A DNA stretch of 64,000 nt from positions 4,145,392 through 4,209,391 of the forward strand of contig NC_080734.1 in the NCBI RefSeq assembly GCF_019097595.1, written 5' to 3'. Source of the DNA: Hemibagrus wyckioides (taxonomy: Eukaryota; Chordata; Actinopteri; Siluriformes; Bagridae). The position numbers were made by a program, and so were the translations under genes. How positions within the stretch are numbered: the stretch's first letter is position 1; each line of letters opens with the position of its first letter. Below the pieces are notes generated by a model, which made no database searches, was not told where the DNA came from, and was given only the letters and a program-made list of their open reading frames with translations. Shown piece by piece: positions 1 to 12,800 of this stretch.

Positions 1-452
1 GTGTTTTTATCCCTCTGTCCTCCTGCCCTTTGATCTTTTCTCCCTCTTTCTTCATCCTTTATTTCACCATTTTGGAACAGTGACCTTTCAGACCTTTTAC
101 CTCATGAAACATCCAGTTACGAACTCCTGGAAACCACACTGTTGCTTTAAGGTTTATTAAGATGAAAAGCGATGGTTTATTTCTCAGTATGCGCTCGGCA
201 CTGAGCCTTCATCCACTGAGAACTTCACCTGCGGCTAAAAAAAGGATGATTTACATCCAGACTTTCTCTAAAAAAGTTACAGACCCAAGTCTTTTCTCTT
301 TCTACTTTACTCCCTACCTGTAATCAGCTCCATGTTTACTGTTTGATGCATAAAAATGGTTGCAAAATATAGAAACGTATAAAATTTCAACTTATCATAT
401 GCACTACCTTACACTGAATATGTATGAAGCTGTTATGGAATAAATTGAAGCT

Positions 453-632
453 TGGGAGAGAGAGAGTGAAAGAGAGAGAAGGAAGGAGAGACAGAGAGTG
501 AGTGAGAGAGAAGGTGGAAGAAAGAGAAAGGACGGTGGAGACAGAGAGAGAGAAAGGAGACAGACAAACACACACAGAGTGCGAGAGAGGAGATGGACAG
601 AGAAAGAGAGACAGAGAGAGAGAGAGAGAATT
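453..632. repeat. Purine-rich (GA)n / GAGA low-complexity tract
   Basis: There is nearly uninterrupted AG-rich sequence on the + strand, with gagagaga runs broken by acacac and ggagac. The open frames across it on both strands are compositional. Confidence 0.8.
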
Positions 633-1296
633 ATGTGACACACACAAAAGTGTAGACAATAGCGGTAGCAAGAGACAAATCATTAACAACGCTAGCGATT
701 CACTTCACCAGTGTCCCAGGGTTTATCCCAGGTTTATAATGAGGATGTTCCAGGTGTAAATCTGCTCTTATCTGAGGAAAACCATGACCCTAAATGTCCC
801 AGTGAGCAGAACTGAAGGATCTGTGGCATTATTCTGAAGACTTTTAGCACACAAACAGCAGATAGTTTATAGTGAGAGAGACCGAGAGAGAAAGCCTACA
901 GTAAGTTGTAGTACTCCGTTCCTCCACTAGGAGTCCTAATAACTCTACAACAGACTCCCATCACGAGGCCCTGCTTCACACCGACGCCTCACATTTGTTT
1001 GCTTCTTACTCTCTGTGAAGGTATGCAGCGTCATGAGGTCCATTACACGGACAAGAGGCTTAGGATAATACACGAGAACACAGAGTTTATTTAGACTCTG
1101 CTGAGATTTGACCAGTTCTCAGAAAGCGAGATCCACAGATCAGGAGCGAGAAATGAAACATGCCATCATTTCTCATAATATAACAAAAAGGAGGTGTGTC
1201 TTCTGAAGACATTCTCCAGCAAAGACATTTTAAAACAAAGCTTGATTCAGGATATTAGTTTTTATTTTAAAAGTGCTTTGAATAGTTTTGAGTCTT

Positions 1297-1647
1297 CGAA
1301 ATGATTCGTCTCGTGATGCTTCAAATGGATCGCTTCATTGTGCTTTAAAAGAATCGTCTCAAGGTGTTTCAATTGAAACATTATGGGTTGCGTTAATTGA
1401 ATCGTCTCATGACGCTGTAAATGAATCATGTCATGACGGTGTAAATGAATCATTTAATGATACTGTAAATTGATTATTTCGTGGCGTTATAAATGAATCA
1501 TTTTGTGACGCTGCAAATGAATCATTTTGTGGCTCCTTAAATGAGTCATCTCGCGGTGCTTTAAACAAATCATCTCGTGGCACTTTAAAACGAATCGTAT
1601 CATGATGCTGAAAACGAATCATCTCGTGGCGCATTAAATGAGCGTTC
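1297..1647. repeat. Diverged 24-bp minisatellite, about 14 units
   Basis: Successive units of 24 bp follow the pattern atgaatcatYtcgtgRcgct with a ttaa or gtaa end. They are clearest at 1490-1540, where two adjacent units differ at few positions. Edges and individual units are heavily diverged, so the array is old. Because 24 is a multiple of three, short open frames persist on both strands; none is gene-like. Confidence 0.8.
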
Positions 1648-1859
1648 TCTAATTGTTTATTTGAACAGGAGAGTAAACAGATTAAGTCCCTGAGCCTCTG
1701 GAGCAAATTTTGACCCAACACTTCCGTTACTCAGTTAGCTTTAGTGCAGAACGTTGATCTACATTTTAGCCCTGAACTCTTTCATGATTCGGGTGTTGAA
1801 GTACTGAACAGAATAATAGAATCAAATCTCTCCCTGTCTCTTCCCTCCCTTCATCCCAG

Positions 1860-1962
1860 CGTCTCGGAATCGACAAATCGGACCCCGGCGCCCTCACGCC
1901 TGAGGAGATCCACGCCTTCGTCCGGCTCGACCTCGACCCTGCAAAGGTCACGTGGCAGAGAG
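1860..1962 (+). CDS. MTHFD1L: MTHFD1L exon A ([10 protein letters not shown]...VTWQR)
   Basis: The acceptor is preceded by a pyrimidine tract (ctccctgtctcttccctccc, then ttcatcccag). The exon gives 34 codons plus one base (phase 1) and ends TGGCAGAGAG before gtagga. It encodes the FTHFS segment [23 protein letters not shown], which matches the family's LDxDPxxITWQR block. The split Val codon is completed by the next exon. Confidence 0.93.
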
Positions 1963-4900
1963 GTAGGAAACGTTGCCTTTATAGATGTTTACGAACACAT
2001 TATGAACCCTTTTGGCTGTGAACGATCTGTGTGAGATGTCGGAAAGAGGGGAACGGAAGGTTCCGGATAAACAGCGCCTGCACTAACACACAGTGGGATG
2101 AGAAGGGAAGCAGAGCTGAGGACTTTCCTCCATGTTTCGTGTAACCCCTGGAAGCTTGTGGTGTCTGGTGGAACTGATATGTAATGATGATGATGATGAT
2201 GATGACGCTTGAACTGAGAATAACAGAAAGTTAGAAATAAGTTCTTGAGATTGTGTTAAAGAATCCCATGTTTTTCATTCTCTAGAACAAATTGAACCAA
2301 ATCCAGCACTGGGTTTATTTGACATCACATCCTGTTGATCAGGATCTTCAAGAACATCCTTGTAGAATATGGTTAGAATGACCCGACCCGGACCGAGCGG
2401 TCCCAATAATCCCGGTGGTGGTGTTTTTTTTTCTCTTTTTGAGCATGAACCCAATCTTAGGTCTTTGTTCTGACCTCCTTAGTGTCTGGACATTGGAATG
2501 TTCTTTCGTCATCCTCTCCTGCTTTGTGCCTGAGAACCGGAGTAATACCCTTCCTCTTCCATGAGGCCCTGCCCCCCTCGTGCATTGTAATCACTGAAGG
2601 AGAGCTTGAGGTGGGCTCAAATCCACCAGCTTTCCTCAGGAGAGCTTTGGAGAGATCTGTGAGCTTTACCTGATTTGTTTCAAGCTCCAAGAGAATGGAT
2701 TAGTCCCCCTTTCTCCGATAATGGGCTCAGAGCGTGTCGGAAATTTCCCTGAAGCTTCTGAGTCCCTGCTTTTAAGGAATGATCAAGCAGAAGTGGATGA
2801 TGAAGGTTTTTTAACGGTTAATGATGAACACGTGCAGAATCTGCCTGGTGAAGTGGCGTGTTTACGATCGGCCACGCCCACTCAGCACTTGGCAGAGTTA
2901 CGGTCTGCTGGGTTTAATACATGAGACGCGGCGCTGGACCGGGGGACCGCCTGCTGGCTTTAGCTTCCACCACAGAGCTGCTGAGTGCTGATTGGTCAGA
3001 AGTCAGGTCTGACTGTAGAGCAGCTGCAGACCGGGTTTATGTGCGTGCGCTCGTTAACATTTCCATAGTAACGACTTACACAGGGACCTGATGGTGGATG
3101 ATTTACACACACAGTTTTTCTTTTCTGTAAGATGTTTATTTAACGTTTATGGAAAAGGAGTCTCCAGTGTCAGAGCTCCTGTGTGTGTGTGTGTGTGTGT
3201 CTCGGCCTGTGTTTGTGTGTGTGTCTCTGGGCCTGTGTCTGCGTGTGTGTCTCCAGGCTTCTGTGTGTGTGTGTCTTCTGTTTGTGTGTTTCTGGCCCTG
3301 TGTGTGTGTGTTGTCTGTGTGCGTGTTTCTGGGCCTCTGTGTGTTATAGTGTGTGTGTTTCTGGGCCTCTGTGTGTGGGGGTGTGTGTGTTTCTGGGCCT
3401 CTGTGTGTGGGGGTGTGTGTGTTTCTGGGCCTCTGTGTGTGGGGGTGTGTGTGTTTCTGGGCCTTTGTGGGTGTCTTGCCTCTCTGTGTGTGTTGTCTGT
3501 GTGTCTGGGCCTGTGTGTGTGTGTGTACACGGAGAGAGGAGTAAGAGAACACTAGTCTGGATGGAGTTAGTGTTAGAGTGCGAGATGTACAGCGAGGCTG
3601 CTTCCTGAAGCTCTGACCATAATCTGACCCGGGGGAGAAGAAGACGAGGAAGTGTTGGAGTACAGCTGCTCGCTGTATGTGAGATCTCCCTCAGTCTCCA
3701 GCTCCATACACGTGGTGAGTCTCGGCTGTTCCTTGGCTCCAAACGAGTCGTCCGACTCCACGCTGCACCCAGGACGCTTACTCTGCAGCTCTGCTAGCAT
3801 TAATTGCTAACATAAAAGAATAATAGAAGCCTAAAGATGCTCGTTGAGTCCCGCCCCTCCAGGAAAAAGAGCCAATCACTTTTTTGGATAAGAGATCACT
3901 AGCCTATCAGTGCTGCGTGCAAAGATGCACATCAGTAATGAATGAAATGTTTCTGTGCAGTAGCTGGAGCATGTTGTAATAGATCTCACATTATTTTCTG
4001 GATTATTTTGTTCCTAGTAACTTAATTCTGTTTATATACGCAGATAGAAATGAACATTTTATTCCAGTTTATTCCTAATGAGCAAGTGTGAAAATGGGGA
4101 GGAAAAAAGAGGCCATGAGGAAGAAACCTTGAGGGGAACCATGAGTGAAAGCTCATCTTCATGGTTTCTAAGCGCTAGCATCCAGAGTAAATTGATGCAT
4201 CTCCAGGCTGTCCATCATGTGGTCCATGTTCAGGATTAGCGAGCGGTTTCTGAGTGATCACACTCCAGCAGAAGATTATGGCTGAATCAGGCAGGTCCAG
4301 AGAGCAGGACAAATGAGGATCACTGGAAGGATCTCGCTCACTGGGACGCTGCAGTTTGCTCTCTTCCGCATACTCTGGGTTGTGGGTGTCGTCACGGTGA
4401 TTTGATTTCCTGTCTCAAATGGTTTCTCTGAGAAACCTTGACCGTTCTTTTTTTGTAGGTTCACGTATTCTCCTGTGCACTCACACAGACGTCCGGTCTC
4501 GTATGGCTCGGAAATAACAACCCGGGAGCGTTGCCAAGATGGCCGCCAAGTGGACGTTCTTCACCAGAAGCCCTTTGGTTCTGTCTGTTGTGTTCCTCTG
4601 TCAGTTCAGGCTTTTTCACACTCCATCAGTCAGAAGGGAGGAGTTCACAATCGGGACTGGAATGTTACACCAGCACGTCTGGTTTAAAGCTGTGAGGAGG
4701 TTTCATGTGATGTTTCCTAAAAATTGATCTAATCGATCTTCCAGCTAGAGATGGTGGAGGTGCTGAGTTCAAGACCCAAAGCTGTGTCCTGAATGAATTA
4801 CTACACGCCACGTACGCTAGCATATAGCACGTGAACGTTAGAAGGGCCGAATCGCCTCAAAAGCGCAATATTTTTTACTAACAGGAAGTATAAGTGATGT

Positions 4901-5860
4901 CAAAAGCTTTAGTATATAATTTTGCTGACTGTTTAACGTATTTAAAACGCAAAATTAGCCAATCTAAAAGTAAGAGTTTCTTCGGCCATCTTGGAAAAAC
5001 TTTCGCCGGCCATCTTGAAAAGCAGTAGCCCCGCCCCCTTTTCGACTACATCTGTTGAGTGCATGAAAGTGTCCCAACATTCCAGCCAGTTCTTCCTGGT
5101 GTTCAGTCTAAACACAACACTCAGTTTGGTTATTAGATGTTATTAGCAAAAGCAGCATCTTCAGTCCAATATGACCAATATTCCCAATATGAAGTGTATG
5201 TAAACTGTATGGCTGCTTAAAAAGAACTGACCCAAACCAAGCATTCCATGTCGAGGCTCCTCACAGGAAGTCATGCCACCAAGCTTGGGCTAAAAATAGA
5301 ACAGACCGCCCACACCACCAGTCTGTCAACAAAAAACTCCTCAAAAATCACCTAGCTTTTGAACGCATACTGAAGACAACGTTGGTATCGTGGGTTGAGT
5401 CTTTCTAAACAGCTTTCATTGCTGATGATAATTTGTAAACTCTCTTCGCTTGGCTTTCCACTGCTAACAAGTTTTGAACGGCGCCCGGACATATGCGCGA
5501 CTTAGCCGCCATTCCATTCGTTCTTATGCCGAAAATGCTTCGTATGCCGATGCAAATTTCTTGCAAAATTTCAATTCTTAAGGTGAAAATTGGTAATGGA
5601 GGACATTGGTATGCCGAGGTTTCACTGTAATACGTTTAACCCCTTTCTTGCGCGTTGTCCATCTTTCTCCATCTAGCAGATCTGTCTATTCTTGCACATT
5701 AATTCTTTTCTTTTTATCGTAAGCTGCTGTAGCGACTTAATTTCCCTTCAAAGATTAATAAGGTTATTCTATTCTTTTTTTAAGTTGATGAGGCGACTGT
5801 TTCTTTATGTAATTCCTAGTTTTAGTGGTTTATTGATTGGTGCTGAATGAGTGCATCTTC

Positions 5861-5894
<34 letters not shown>

Positions 5895-7151
5895 TTTCCT
5901 TCTTGTGAATCCTGTCACAGTGAAGTGAAGCATCGTTGTGGAAGCTTCAAGCTGAGAGTTATCTATTCCTATCTTATTTGCTTGGGCATATTCTGGTGGT
6001 TTTCTTTCTTTCTTTCTATAGCGAGTGTAATGAGTCGTTTGAGATTGAGGTCATGTGACACAACCTGGTCTGATTCAATGAATTATCTGGCTACTGATGC
6101 TAACTGGTCGCTAACATTTTGCTAATTGTATGATATCACCACCAACAACACACGCACACAGTTGAATCACTTAGATGGTGGTTGATTTTAAGTCATTTAA
6201 GGAAAGTAAAGAAATCCTAGAGCTCCTTGTGGTTTAGTGGACATGACGTCCAGCCCCTCCACTTTGTCCTAGATGGCTGAACCTCCCTGTAGTGACCACC
6301 AGAGGAATGAACCGGACCAGGTTTTATTTCCCCACAGAAAGCCCCGGTATCTCTCCGGAGTTCCTGTGGCTCGTGTTTCTGTTGAACTTGTGTCCACATT
6401 CCCAGCTCACTCTGTCATGTCTTGTTTCCACAGTGGTGGACACCAACGATCGTTTCCTGAGGAAGATCACAGTCGGCCTGGCCAACACCGAGAAGGGACA
6501 CAGCCGACAGGTACGTGTCCACGCTGTGACTCCGCCCACTTCCTGTGACACATCTGGAATACTGTGAAAGCACATGCAGTAAAGCAGAGTCTGTCTGTTT
6601 CTTTCTCTGTCCGTCTGTTTCTCTGTCTGTTTCTCTGTCTGTCAGTCTCTCGGTTTCTCTGTCTGTCAGTCTCTCGGTTTCTGTCTGTATGTCTGTCTGT
6701 GCCTCTCTCTCTCTCTCTCTCGGCAGCTTGTCAGCGTCTGTCAGAAATAATGGCCTCTAAGCTGAATCCAGTAAATAAACAGCGTTCTCCTCAATGGGAA
6801 TCAGCCTGAGTGAGAGCACATGTTTAAAGTGGAGGAATAGAGGGCTGTGGTTTGCTCACACACTCGTCTCTGTCCAAGCACATGCATACATTTAACAACT
6901 CTCCACTGAGGTCGCCTGGAGCGTGCACACACACACACACACTTCCAGGAGTGGAAAGGCAGTGTGTGTGTGTGAGTGTACTATCTTGTTGTTCCTTTAC
7001 GATTTGACAGAATCAGTGTGTGTGGAAATCTCAGGCCTGAAGCTCCTCATTTGGTCAGAAGAAGCTTCAGGAATCTAAACAGTGTGTGTTACAGTCTGGA
7101 GCTGAGAAGATCCACACTGACCCCAGTTACAGCTCAACTCTGATAACCACT

Positions 7152-7190
<39 letters not shown>

Positions 7191-7802
7191 CCTCTTTCTC
7201 CCTCTGTCCCTCTCTTTCTCTTTCTCTCTCTCTCTCTCTCTCTCACCCTCCCTTTTTCTCTCTCTCTCTGGCTATTGATCAGAAGGTTGTCAGTTTGAAT
7301 CCCAGCTCCACCAAGCTACCACTGCTGGGCCCCTGAGCAAGGCCCTTAACCCTCAATTGTATAAAATGAGATAAATTGTAAGTCACTCTGGTTAAGGACG
7401 TCTGCCAAATGCCAGAAATGTAAATATTGCTTTGATAAAGCTGGCGTGTGTGTGTGTGTGTGTTATGTCTCAGACTCAGTTTGATATCGCGGTGGCGAGT
7501 GAGATCATGGCGATTCTGGCTCTGACAGATGGTTTGGCCGATATGAAGGAGCGTCTGGGCCGCATGGTGGTGGGCAGCAGCAGGAGCGGGCAGCCAGTAA
7601 CAGCTGATGATCTGGTATGTGAAGAGGGAGTGTGTGTGTGTGTGTGATTTTTCTCTCTCTGGTGTACAGTATTTAAATTTTGACGAGTCTTCATCTTGAG
7701 GTTTTCCTGCTGCAGGGTGTAACAGGAGCTCTGGCTGTGCTGATGAAAGATGCCATCAAACCCACTCTGATGCAGACGCTGGAGGTTTGACTTTCATTTC
7801 AA

Positions 7803-7839
<37 letters not shown>

Positions 7840-9809
7840 TGTATGACCTGTAAAGGTGAAGTTTTGAAGGAAAACCTGATAGTCTCACGGACGCTGAAGT
7901 TAGACGAGCGATGGGAATATGGAACACACACGCATGGAGGGAGAGAAAGCTCTCTCTCTCTCTCGCTCGCTCACTCGCTCTCAGGGAGAGAAAGCACGTA
8001 TGACCTGTAACGGTGCAGTTTTGAAGGAAAACCTGATAGTCTCACGGGTACTGAAGTTATACGAGCGACGGGAATACAGAACACAAACATACACTTGGAC
8101 ACACATCTGGCTTTTGTCGTACAGCTGTGCGAATGTTTCTCTCTGTCCAAATCGAACAGGAGAACTGGAAATAATACTTCAGGAAAGAATTTGGCTCTAA
8201 TGAGCTCAGAAGTTCCTTTAATCTTCGAAAAGAAATGTTATTTAAACAAGAGTTTTACTTTTGATCAGATTTAATCTGAGATGTTTTGGGCGGGGTTACA
8301 GATAAGGCCAGATCTCTAACGGAGTCCGAGTCACTGGACACTACAGACGCTCACGGCGCAGGCTGTGACGTTATTACGGTATATAGAAAGACGTTTGAGA
8401 ATCATTTAGGAAATTAATGGCTTCCTGCTTTTATAGGAAAATAATGGATCCCCTCCATGCCCCGCCCCCTTGTTGGAACTGGATATTTTTTGTAAATGAA
8501 TATGAAAGTTTAAAAAAAAAACGATACTACATGCCCCGCCCCCTTGTTGAGACGGAATTTTAGAAAATAAATATAATAACTGGAAGTTCTAATGCTTTAT
8601 TCCCCACCCCTTTGTTGAACCTGGGTTGATTGATTGATTAATTTATTAATTAATTAATTAGCATTAATTAATGCTACATGCCCAGCCCCCTTGTTGAAAT
8701 GTAATTTTAAAAAATTAATTTAGTAACTAGAAAAACGCTCTACTCCTTTATACTCCACCCCTTATTGAACTTGGATTTATTTATTTATTTACTATTTTTA
8801 ATTATGTAAATTGGGAAATCCCTTATTCTACATGCCCCACCCCTTGTCTAAAATGTTTTTTGTTTTTGTTTTTTTAATTTTTTGTTTTTTTTTATATGTA
8901 AATTATCTCTAATCCTGTCAACTGGATTGTAAAACTAAATAAATAAAAAACTAACATGGAGAAGCCCCAATCATACATGACTCTCCTTCTGTGGAACCTG
9001 GATTTAAAACAATTAAATAAATAAATAGGAAAAGCTCTAGTCCTACATTGTAACCTACTTCCCACTTAGAAAAACTGTAAAAAAAAAATAAAAATAAAAA
9101 AATAAAAAAAACAATAAATAAATGAGGGGGAAAAAAATATATATATTAATAGGAAAAAACTCTCCAGTCCTGTAAGCCCCACCCCCTGGCTAAAATAGAT
9201 TTTTTTTTTTTATGTAAATGTTATTGTTTTCCAGTCCCAGAGTCATGATTCTGTGTCTGTAGGTGATTATTTTCCCCTAGCAGCACATCCTGATGTGATT
9301 CATTCATAAAAATTCTTGAAACTGAAACTGGAGACTCCTTCTGTGACCGGTCGCTATAGAAATGAGAAGGCTAACGTTAATATAAAGCCTAACATAATGA
9401 CTTTATATTTATATAAACTCCTTCTGACGAATCAGAATCCAGCATCTTACAGCACTGAGGTATAAGTGTAATGTGTGTGTGTGTGTGTGTGTGTGAGTTT
9501 TCGGAAAGGAAACCCTTCAGTCCTGAATCTTGCCTGCCTGGAATCTGATCAGCATGGACCAGGATCATGGGAATATTTTGTTTGCTCAGAGGTTTAGGGA
9601 TCGGCGTGTCTGTGATGGAAGATGTTTTCTCAGATGTGTGTGTGTGTTTGTGTGTGTGAGAGATGAGCGATATCATCTGCTCGTCTCCATCTTCCTGTTT
9701 TCTCTGAAAACAGGTGTGTGTGTGTGTGTGTGTGTTACATGTTGATGGTGATGAACACAGTAAGGGGTGTGTGTGTGTGTGTTACATGCTGATGGTGATG
9801 AACAGAGTA

Positions 9810-9844
<35 letters not shown>

Positions 9845-12800
9845 CTAAAAGATAAGTGTGAGGATGTGTGTGTATAGACAGTGAACAGTGATATCATGTG
9901 CTCGTCTCCATCTTCCTGTTTTCTCTGACTGCATGTTCTGGACGTTTCTCCTCACAGAGCAGAGGTGACCTAACTTTATTTCCTGTTTAACATGCCTTGT
10001 TTTTTTTCACTTCCTGTACTCGCTTTTCCAAGAGTCCATTTTAATAGAAATGTCAAATTTTGTTGCTTTCTTTCTCCAGTAAGAATCTTTTTGTTTAATC
10101 AAGTCTTTCAGATCCTCCAACATTTCACCTTCATCTTCTGCTTGATTATAGCACCGTCTTCTCTGAAGGTCCCGTGTGACCTGACCGTCTCTTTCCCCTC
10201 CAAAATGGTACGTGAGAAAGCGATGTCCTTCAGCTGACCTCCGCATGGGACTGTGTTTAAGACGGGGAACTGCTGCCAAAAAAAAATCACAATGTTTTCC
10301 TGTAGAAATGAAATAAATGCTCACAGTAAGAATGATAACAAATAATGACAGAACTGGTACCACAACACACACACACACCTCACTCTGTTCATCACCATCA
10401 ACATGTAACACACACGCACACTAAAATATTAGATATTGTCTCACAGGAAAATAAACATTAAAAAAATTAAATTGTGCAAATAGATTTACATTTTAAATGC
10501 AAAGCTACAAAAACACACACATTACTCCACTATATGAGCACAGTCTGTGTGTGTGTGTGTGTGTTGCATGTTGATGGTGATGAACAGAGCGAGGTGTGTG
10601 TGCGCGCGTGTGTGCGTGTTAGCTACATGTTAGTTACAAAACTACCCTAAACCTCCTCACACTCCTCCTCAGAGAATATTAGGAATTATAATATATTCAA
10701 TGAATATTTAAATTTGGACACGCCCCTAAATGCAAAAAAACTGCCACAAATACCCGTTTTGTATCTCAATAACCCAATTTTATACAAATATGCAAATAGT
10801 GTTTTTTTCTTCTAAAGAAATCTGGATTAAAGCATATTTTGGAACACACCTAAGCTCCGCCCACCTCCCTAAACAAGAAATCGAGATTTTATGAATGTAA
10901 ATGTGAAACATTCTCTTTCTTTACGTGCTAATATGCAAAAATTATATGAATATTTGGATTTGCATACTGTTAAACCCCGCCTAGGAAATAATTCCGAAGT
11001 ATATATATGTATGTATATATGGAGTTTATGAATAATCTGATTTCGATTGAAATTAAAATTAAAGATGTCCCTAAGCCCTCGACCCCATGTCAAACCTGGA
11101 TATATTTTTTAAATGAATATGGAAATTAAAAAAAATAATAAACTCTTATACGACATGCTCCACCCCCTTCTCAAAATGGAAAAAAATATATATGATAATT
11201 GGAAAGAATAAATGGATTTATTTATTTACTATTTTAATGAATATGTAAATTGTAAAATCCCTGATCCTACATGCTCGGCCCCTTGGCTAAAATGAATTTT
11301 TTAATATGAATATGAAATGGGTATCTGTCTCCAATCCTGTTAAAATGGATTGAATGAATGAATGAATAAATAAATAAATAAATAACGTGGAGAAGTCCCA
11401 GTCATACACAACTCGCCTTTTGTGGGACCTGGATTTAAAACAAACAGATGAATGAATAAATAAATAGGAAAAGCCCCAGTCCTACATTTTAATCAGTTTT
11501 AATAATATTTTTGAATAAAGGGAGAAAAATTCCTCGTTTCCGTCCCGGACCGAATTGTCACCCCAGTTTATTTTGAAGTTGTGACTTCACTGCTCGTCCT
11601 CCTGCTTGTCTATCCTCCTGTCCTCTCTGTCCTTCCTGTCCTCTCTTCATGCGCCGTGCTCTCCGCGACCTGCTGCTTAGTGGAAGTGAACCCTGATCTC
11701 AGGGCTCTGGGTTCACATCCCAGATGTTCAGTCTGGGCTCCAGTTTTCCGTGTTTGGAGGCTCTGCAGCTGGACAGTTGAGCAACAACGGATGCTTATTC
11801 CAAAGAATATTAGAGGAAAAATCTGCTCTGATCGGCCTGCGTATTCATCTTTATCATCAACACGTAATCTGTAACGGTGTCCTTGATGTTTTTTAGATTA
11901 AATTCTCTAGTGATGCGGCGGTGCTTTGGTCCTTTTGTCTGTCCAGCTCTCTCGTCTGCTCATCTTCCAAAACATCACGCTAACTCCATTTTAATTGGTT
12001 GTTTCATGATGGAAAAGACAGCAGATAACGATAACGTCAATGATTCACTTTTGGTTCACGACCCAGGGGTTAAGTCTTGCTGTGATGGGGGGAGGGGCAA
12101 AAACTACTATTTAAAAAAAAAAAAAAAAAAATCCAAGATGGCCACCTCTAGAACGTTCCACCTTTCAGCTGGGACGTGAGGATTTATTTATCTTTTTTCA
12201 TATTTATTTTATATTCCTGTTTTACATTTTATTTAAATAATTTCTTATGTTTTATATTCTATCTTTATATTTTTCATTTAAATTATTTCTTATATTTTAT
12301 ATTCTAGTTTTAACTTTTTATTTAAAACCATTTTTTTTTTATTTAAATTATTATATATTATATTTTAGTTTTATATTTAAATAATTGTTTTTTTTATTAT
12401 AGTTTTACATTTTTATTTAAATTGAATTGTCATATTTCCTGTTCCATTTTTTGCATTTTCTATTTAAATTTTCATATTTTATATTCTAGTTTTACATTTT
12501 TATTGAAGTTATTTCTTATATTTTATTTTCTAGTTTTACGTTTTACATTTCCATCATAGGACAGTTGTAAAGAACATTTCACTACATGTCCTGATGTGTA
12601 GGATTGTGTCTGTGACCAAATAAAATCAAAGTTAGAATTTTTTGCCTTTGTGTTGAAAACGAGGTGTGTTTGTGTTTCAGGGCACACCGGTGTTCGTGCA
12701 CGCCGGACCGTTCGCCAACATCGCACACGGAAACTCCTCGGTGCTGGCGGACCAGCTGGCGCTCAAACTGGTCGGAGAGGACGGCTACGTGGGTGAGGGG

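Larger units (their letters stand above)
1..1859 (+). other. MTHFD1L intron upstream of exon A (3' part)
   Basis: No coding exon is recognisable. The stretch holds a GA-rich tract (about 453-632), a diverged 24-bp minisatellite (1297-1647) and otherwise unremarkable AT-balanced sequence. The preceding FTHFS exon (the RLVPLVNG-type block) is not in this interval. Confidence 0.6.
1963..6433 (+). other. MTHFD1L intron A-B
   Basis: This is a 4.5-kb intron bounded by gtagga and ttccacag. It contains a (GAT)n run near 2185, a GT-rich tract, a dispersed-repeat fragment, a possible DNA-transposon end and a (CA)n tract, listed separately. The remainder, including 2200-3100 and 4260-5450, shows no coding or RNA-gene signature to me. 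Confidence 0.7.
6511..7473 (+). other. MTHFD1L intron B-C
   Basis: This 963-bp intron holds a (CTGT)/(CTCT) tract, a long CT tract, a SINE tail and a (GT)n tract ending just before the exon C acceptor. No coding signal was seen. Confidence 0.7.
7785..12680 (+). other. MTHFD1L intron D-E
   Basis: This 4.9-kb intron is built largely from local duplications: a 157-bp-offset direct repeat, two AT-rich blocks with shared order (8440-9240 and 11070-11510), and inverted/direct copies of a GT-flanked motif. The residual 8090-8440 and 11580-11985 show no coding or RNA-gene features. Confidence 0.7.
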
